Below, one piece after another: positions 62,137 to 64,000 of a stretch of 64,000 bases of DNA. Both the position numbers and the translations under genes were made by a program. The notes under the pieces are model-generated. The model did no database searches and was not told where the DNA came from. It worked only from the letters and a program-made list of their open reading frames with translations. The stretch comes from a bacterium SCSIO 12827 (GTDB lineage: Bacteria > Pseudomonadota > Alphaproteobacteria > Rhodospirillales > Casp-alpha2): positions 992,001 to 1,056,000 of the forward strand of contig CP073746.1 of the NCBI GenBank assembly GCA_024397995.1, given 5' to 3'. Every line of letters begins with the position of its first letter. Within the stretch, counting starts at the first letter, position 1.

Positions 62137-64000
62137 CTAGTGCACCGTTTTCGCGCGGCGCAGGTCGAGGGTCATGGGAAATTCATTATTGTCGCAGCGC
62201 TTTGGCGCGTGGGAAGGCCCGGCAGTATGGCCGATTTCCTCGAACCGGGCCAGGCGCCGGCTTTCCGCCTCATAGGCGTTGACCGGGAAATGTTCGAAGT
62301 TGCGCCCGCCGGGGTGCGCCACATGATAGGTGCAGCCGGCCACGGCGCGGCCGGTCCAGGTGTCGTAAAGGTCGAACACCAGGGGCGCGTCGACGTCCAC
62401 GCCCGGATGCAGGGCCGATGCGGGTTTCCAGGCGCGGAACCGGACGCCGGCAAAGAACTCGCCCGCCTTGCCGGTGGATGTCAGGGGAACTTCATAGCCG
62501 TTGCAGGCGATGCGGTAACGCCCGCCGGTCATGCCGGTGATCCGCACCTGCAGGCGTTCGACCGATGAATCGACGAAGCGCACGGTGCCGCCGGCGGCCC
62601 CTTCCTCGCCCATCACGTGCCAGGGTTCCAGCGCCTGGCGCAGTTCGATCTCCATCTGCTCGTACTGCACGGCGCCGTAGCGCGGGAAACGGAATTCGAA
62701 ATGGGGCGCGAACCAGGCGGCGTCGAACGCATAACCCTGGGTGTTCATGTCGGCGATGACGTTTTCGAAATCGGCCCAGACGGAATGGGGCAGCATGAAG
62801 CGGTCGTGCAACTGCGTGCCCCAACGCACCAGCGGCCCCGAATAGGGCGTGTCCCAGAACCGCGCGATCAGGGCGCGGAGCAAGAGTTGCTGGGTCAGGC
62901 TCATGCGCGCATGGGGCGGCATTTCGAAGGCGCGGAATTCAACTAGGCCCAGGCGGCCCGTGGGGCCGTCCGGGGAATACAGCTTGTCGATGCAGATTTC
63001 CGTGCGGTGGGTGTTGCCGGACACGTCGATCAAAAGGTTACGCAGGGTGCGGTCGATCAGCCAGGGCGGACATTCCGTGCCCTTTTCCGGAATTTGGGCG
63101 AGGGCGATCTCCAACTCGTACAGGCTGTCGTGGCGGGCTTCGTCGATGCGGGGCGCCTGGCTGGTCGGGCCGACGAACATGCCGGAAAACAGGTAACTGA
63201 GGCTGGGATGGTGCTGCCAGTAGGTGACCAGGCTTTTGAGCAGGTCGGGGCGGCGCAGGAACGGGCTGTCCTCGGCCGTCGGCCCGCCGGCGACCACGTG
63301 ATTGCCGCCGCCGGTGCCCGTGTGGCGGCCGTCCAGCATGAATTTTTCCGTGCCCAGGCGGCTCAGGCGCGCTTCCTCGTAAAGCGTTTCCGTGCTCTCG
63401 ACCATCTCGCGCCAGGTCTCGGCCGGCTTGATGTTGATTTCCAGGACCCCGGGGTCCGGCGTCACCTTGATGACGTTGAGGCGCGGATCGTTGGGCGGGG
63501 CATAGCCTTCGATATGCACGGGCATGCCGGTTTCCGCGGTCGCATCCTCGATGGCGGCGATCAGGTCCAGGTAATCCTCCAGCGTTTCCGTCGGCGGCAT
63601 GAACACGCAAAGCCGGCCGTCGCGGGGTTCGATGGTCATGGCCGCGCGGACCCGGCCCTTGGCGCCGGTCACGGATTGTTCGGAAATGGTCTGGCGGCCG
63701 GTGCCCGGATGTTCCGATCCTTGCAGATAAGGCTGGCGCGCGGCGTCAGGTTCTGGCAATTCGCCGCGTTCGTCGAACGGGTCGGCGGGCACGATATAGG
63801 GGTAATCCACGGACCGGACATGGGGCAGGGAATCCAGCGGCAGGCGGTAGCCCACGGGAGAATCGCCCGGGATCAGCACCAGACGGTCCGTGCGTGTCGA
63901 CCAGGGCTCACTGTACCAGCGCCGGTTGCTGGCCCGCGCGTTCCAGCGCTGCACCGGCAGGACATAGCCCGTCGGCTTCGACAGCCCGCGCGAGAACACC
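62137..64000 (-). CDS. DUF2126 transglutaminase-associated protein, 5' part outside the window
   Basis: The last ~620 residues of a protein that is normally ~1,100 long: an N-terminal transglutaminase domain (not visible here) followed by DUF2126. Visible family segments: [43 protein letters not shown] and [20 protein letters not shown]. The frame is open to the right edge, so the start is missing. It is 126 bp upstream of the ATP-grasp/alpha-E gene on the same strand, the normal order for this module. Confidence 0.9.
   Translation of the reverse strand, partial: VFSRGLSKPTGYVLPVQRWNARASNRRWYSEPWSTRTDRLVLIPGDSPVGYRLPLDSLPHVRSVDYPYIVPADPFDERGELPEPDAARQPYLQGSEHPGTGRQTISEQSVTGAKGRVRAAMTIEPRDGRLCVFMPPTETLEDYLDLIAAIEDATAETGMPVHIEGYAPPNDPRLNVIKVTPDPGVLEINIKPAETWREMVESTETLYEEARLSRLGTEKFMLDGRHTGTGGGNHVVAGGPTAEDSPFLRRPDLLKSLVTYWQHHPSLSYLFSGMFVGPTSQAPRIDEARHDSLYELEIALAQIPEKGTECPPWLIDRTLRNLLIDVSGNTHRTEICIDKLYSPDGPTGRLGLVEFRAFEMPPHARMSLTQQLLLRALIARFWDTPYSGPLVRWGTQLHDRFMLPHSVWADFENVIADMNTQGYAFDAAWFAPHFEFRFPRYGAVQYEQMEIELRQALEPWHVMGEEGAAGGTVRFVDSSVERLQVRITGMTGGRYRIACNGYEVPLTSTGKAGEFFAGVRFRAWKPASALHPGVDVDAPLVFDLYDTWTGRAVAGCTYHVAHPGGRNFEHFPVNAYEAESRRLARFEEIGHTAGPSHAPKRCDNNEFPMTLDLRRAKTVH

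Overview
The window is GC-rich, densely packed chromosomal DNA, most likely from an alphaproteobacterium of the Rhodospirillales type. That placement is inferred from gene order: hisG-hisD-UPF0262-phosphatase and infA-maf-rng-yacG-tRNA-Phe blocks, a short-form HisG, a full soxXYZA/B/CD set with an ArsR-type SoxR, and DUF1289, DUF6455 and UPF0262 proteins. I see no rRNA, insertion sequence, prophage or CRISPR array.

Region 1 (1-5.9 kb) holds a truncated EamA transporter, a DUF1289 protein, a glyoxalase-fold protein, an MFS transporter, a YeeE/YedE thiosulfate-type transporter and a membrane-bound spermidine-synthase-like protein. Region 2 (6.0-17.8 kb) is a sulfur-oxidation cluster: an exported DsrE-family protein, flavoprotein SoxF/FccB, thioredoxins of the SoxS and SoxW type, soxXYZA, soxB, a CcdA electron carrier, an unknown exported protein on the opposite strand, soxCD and soxR. 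Related AT-rich elements precede the yeeE, dsrE, soxX and soxC units, and an ATTC-N8-GAAT inverted repeat precedes soxW. A strong hairpin separates soxXYZA from soxB.

Region 3 (18-33.5 kb) is mostly housekeeping: tRNA-Thr(GGT), murA, a phytanoyl-CoA-type dioxygenase, a histidine-kinase-like protein without a visible phospho-accepting His, an alpha/beta hydrolase, hisGD, UPF0262 and a low-molecular-weight phosphatase. About 3.3 kb of accessory genes follow (PAS protein, exported unknowns, LysR regulator), then infA-maf-rng-yacG and tRNA-Phe(GAA).

Region 4 (33.6-58.5 kb) looks like an organosulfur or sulfonate catabolic region. It has (a) a four-gene operon with 4-bp overlaps: selenoprotein-B-like reductase with Cys in place of Sec, CaiB-type CoA transferase, IclR regulator and thiol dioxygenase; (b) a fused ferredoxin-molybdopterin oxidoreductase with a membrane cytochrome-b-like partner; (c) a TauD-type dioxygenase divergent from a LysR gene; (d) a GntR regulator divergent from a sulfatase, a ComA (phosphosulfolactate synthase)-family protein and a BisC/TMAO-reductase-type molybdoenzyme; (e) a HAD protein; (f) a second TauD-type enzyme next to a taurine-type ABC transporter with two different permeases; and (g) a DUF3604 protein followed by a flavoprotein oxidoreductase. 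Import, oxygenolytic release of sulfite and sulfite oxidation are a plausible combined function, but the substrates are unknown.

Region 5 (58.5-64 kb) is a transglutaminase / circularly permuted ATP-grasp plus alpha-E / DUF2126 locus, a widespread but poorly understood bacterial peptide-modification module. Its last gene runs off the window.
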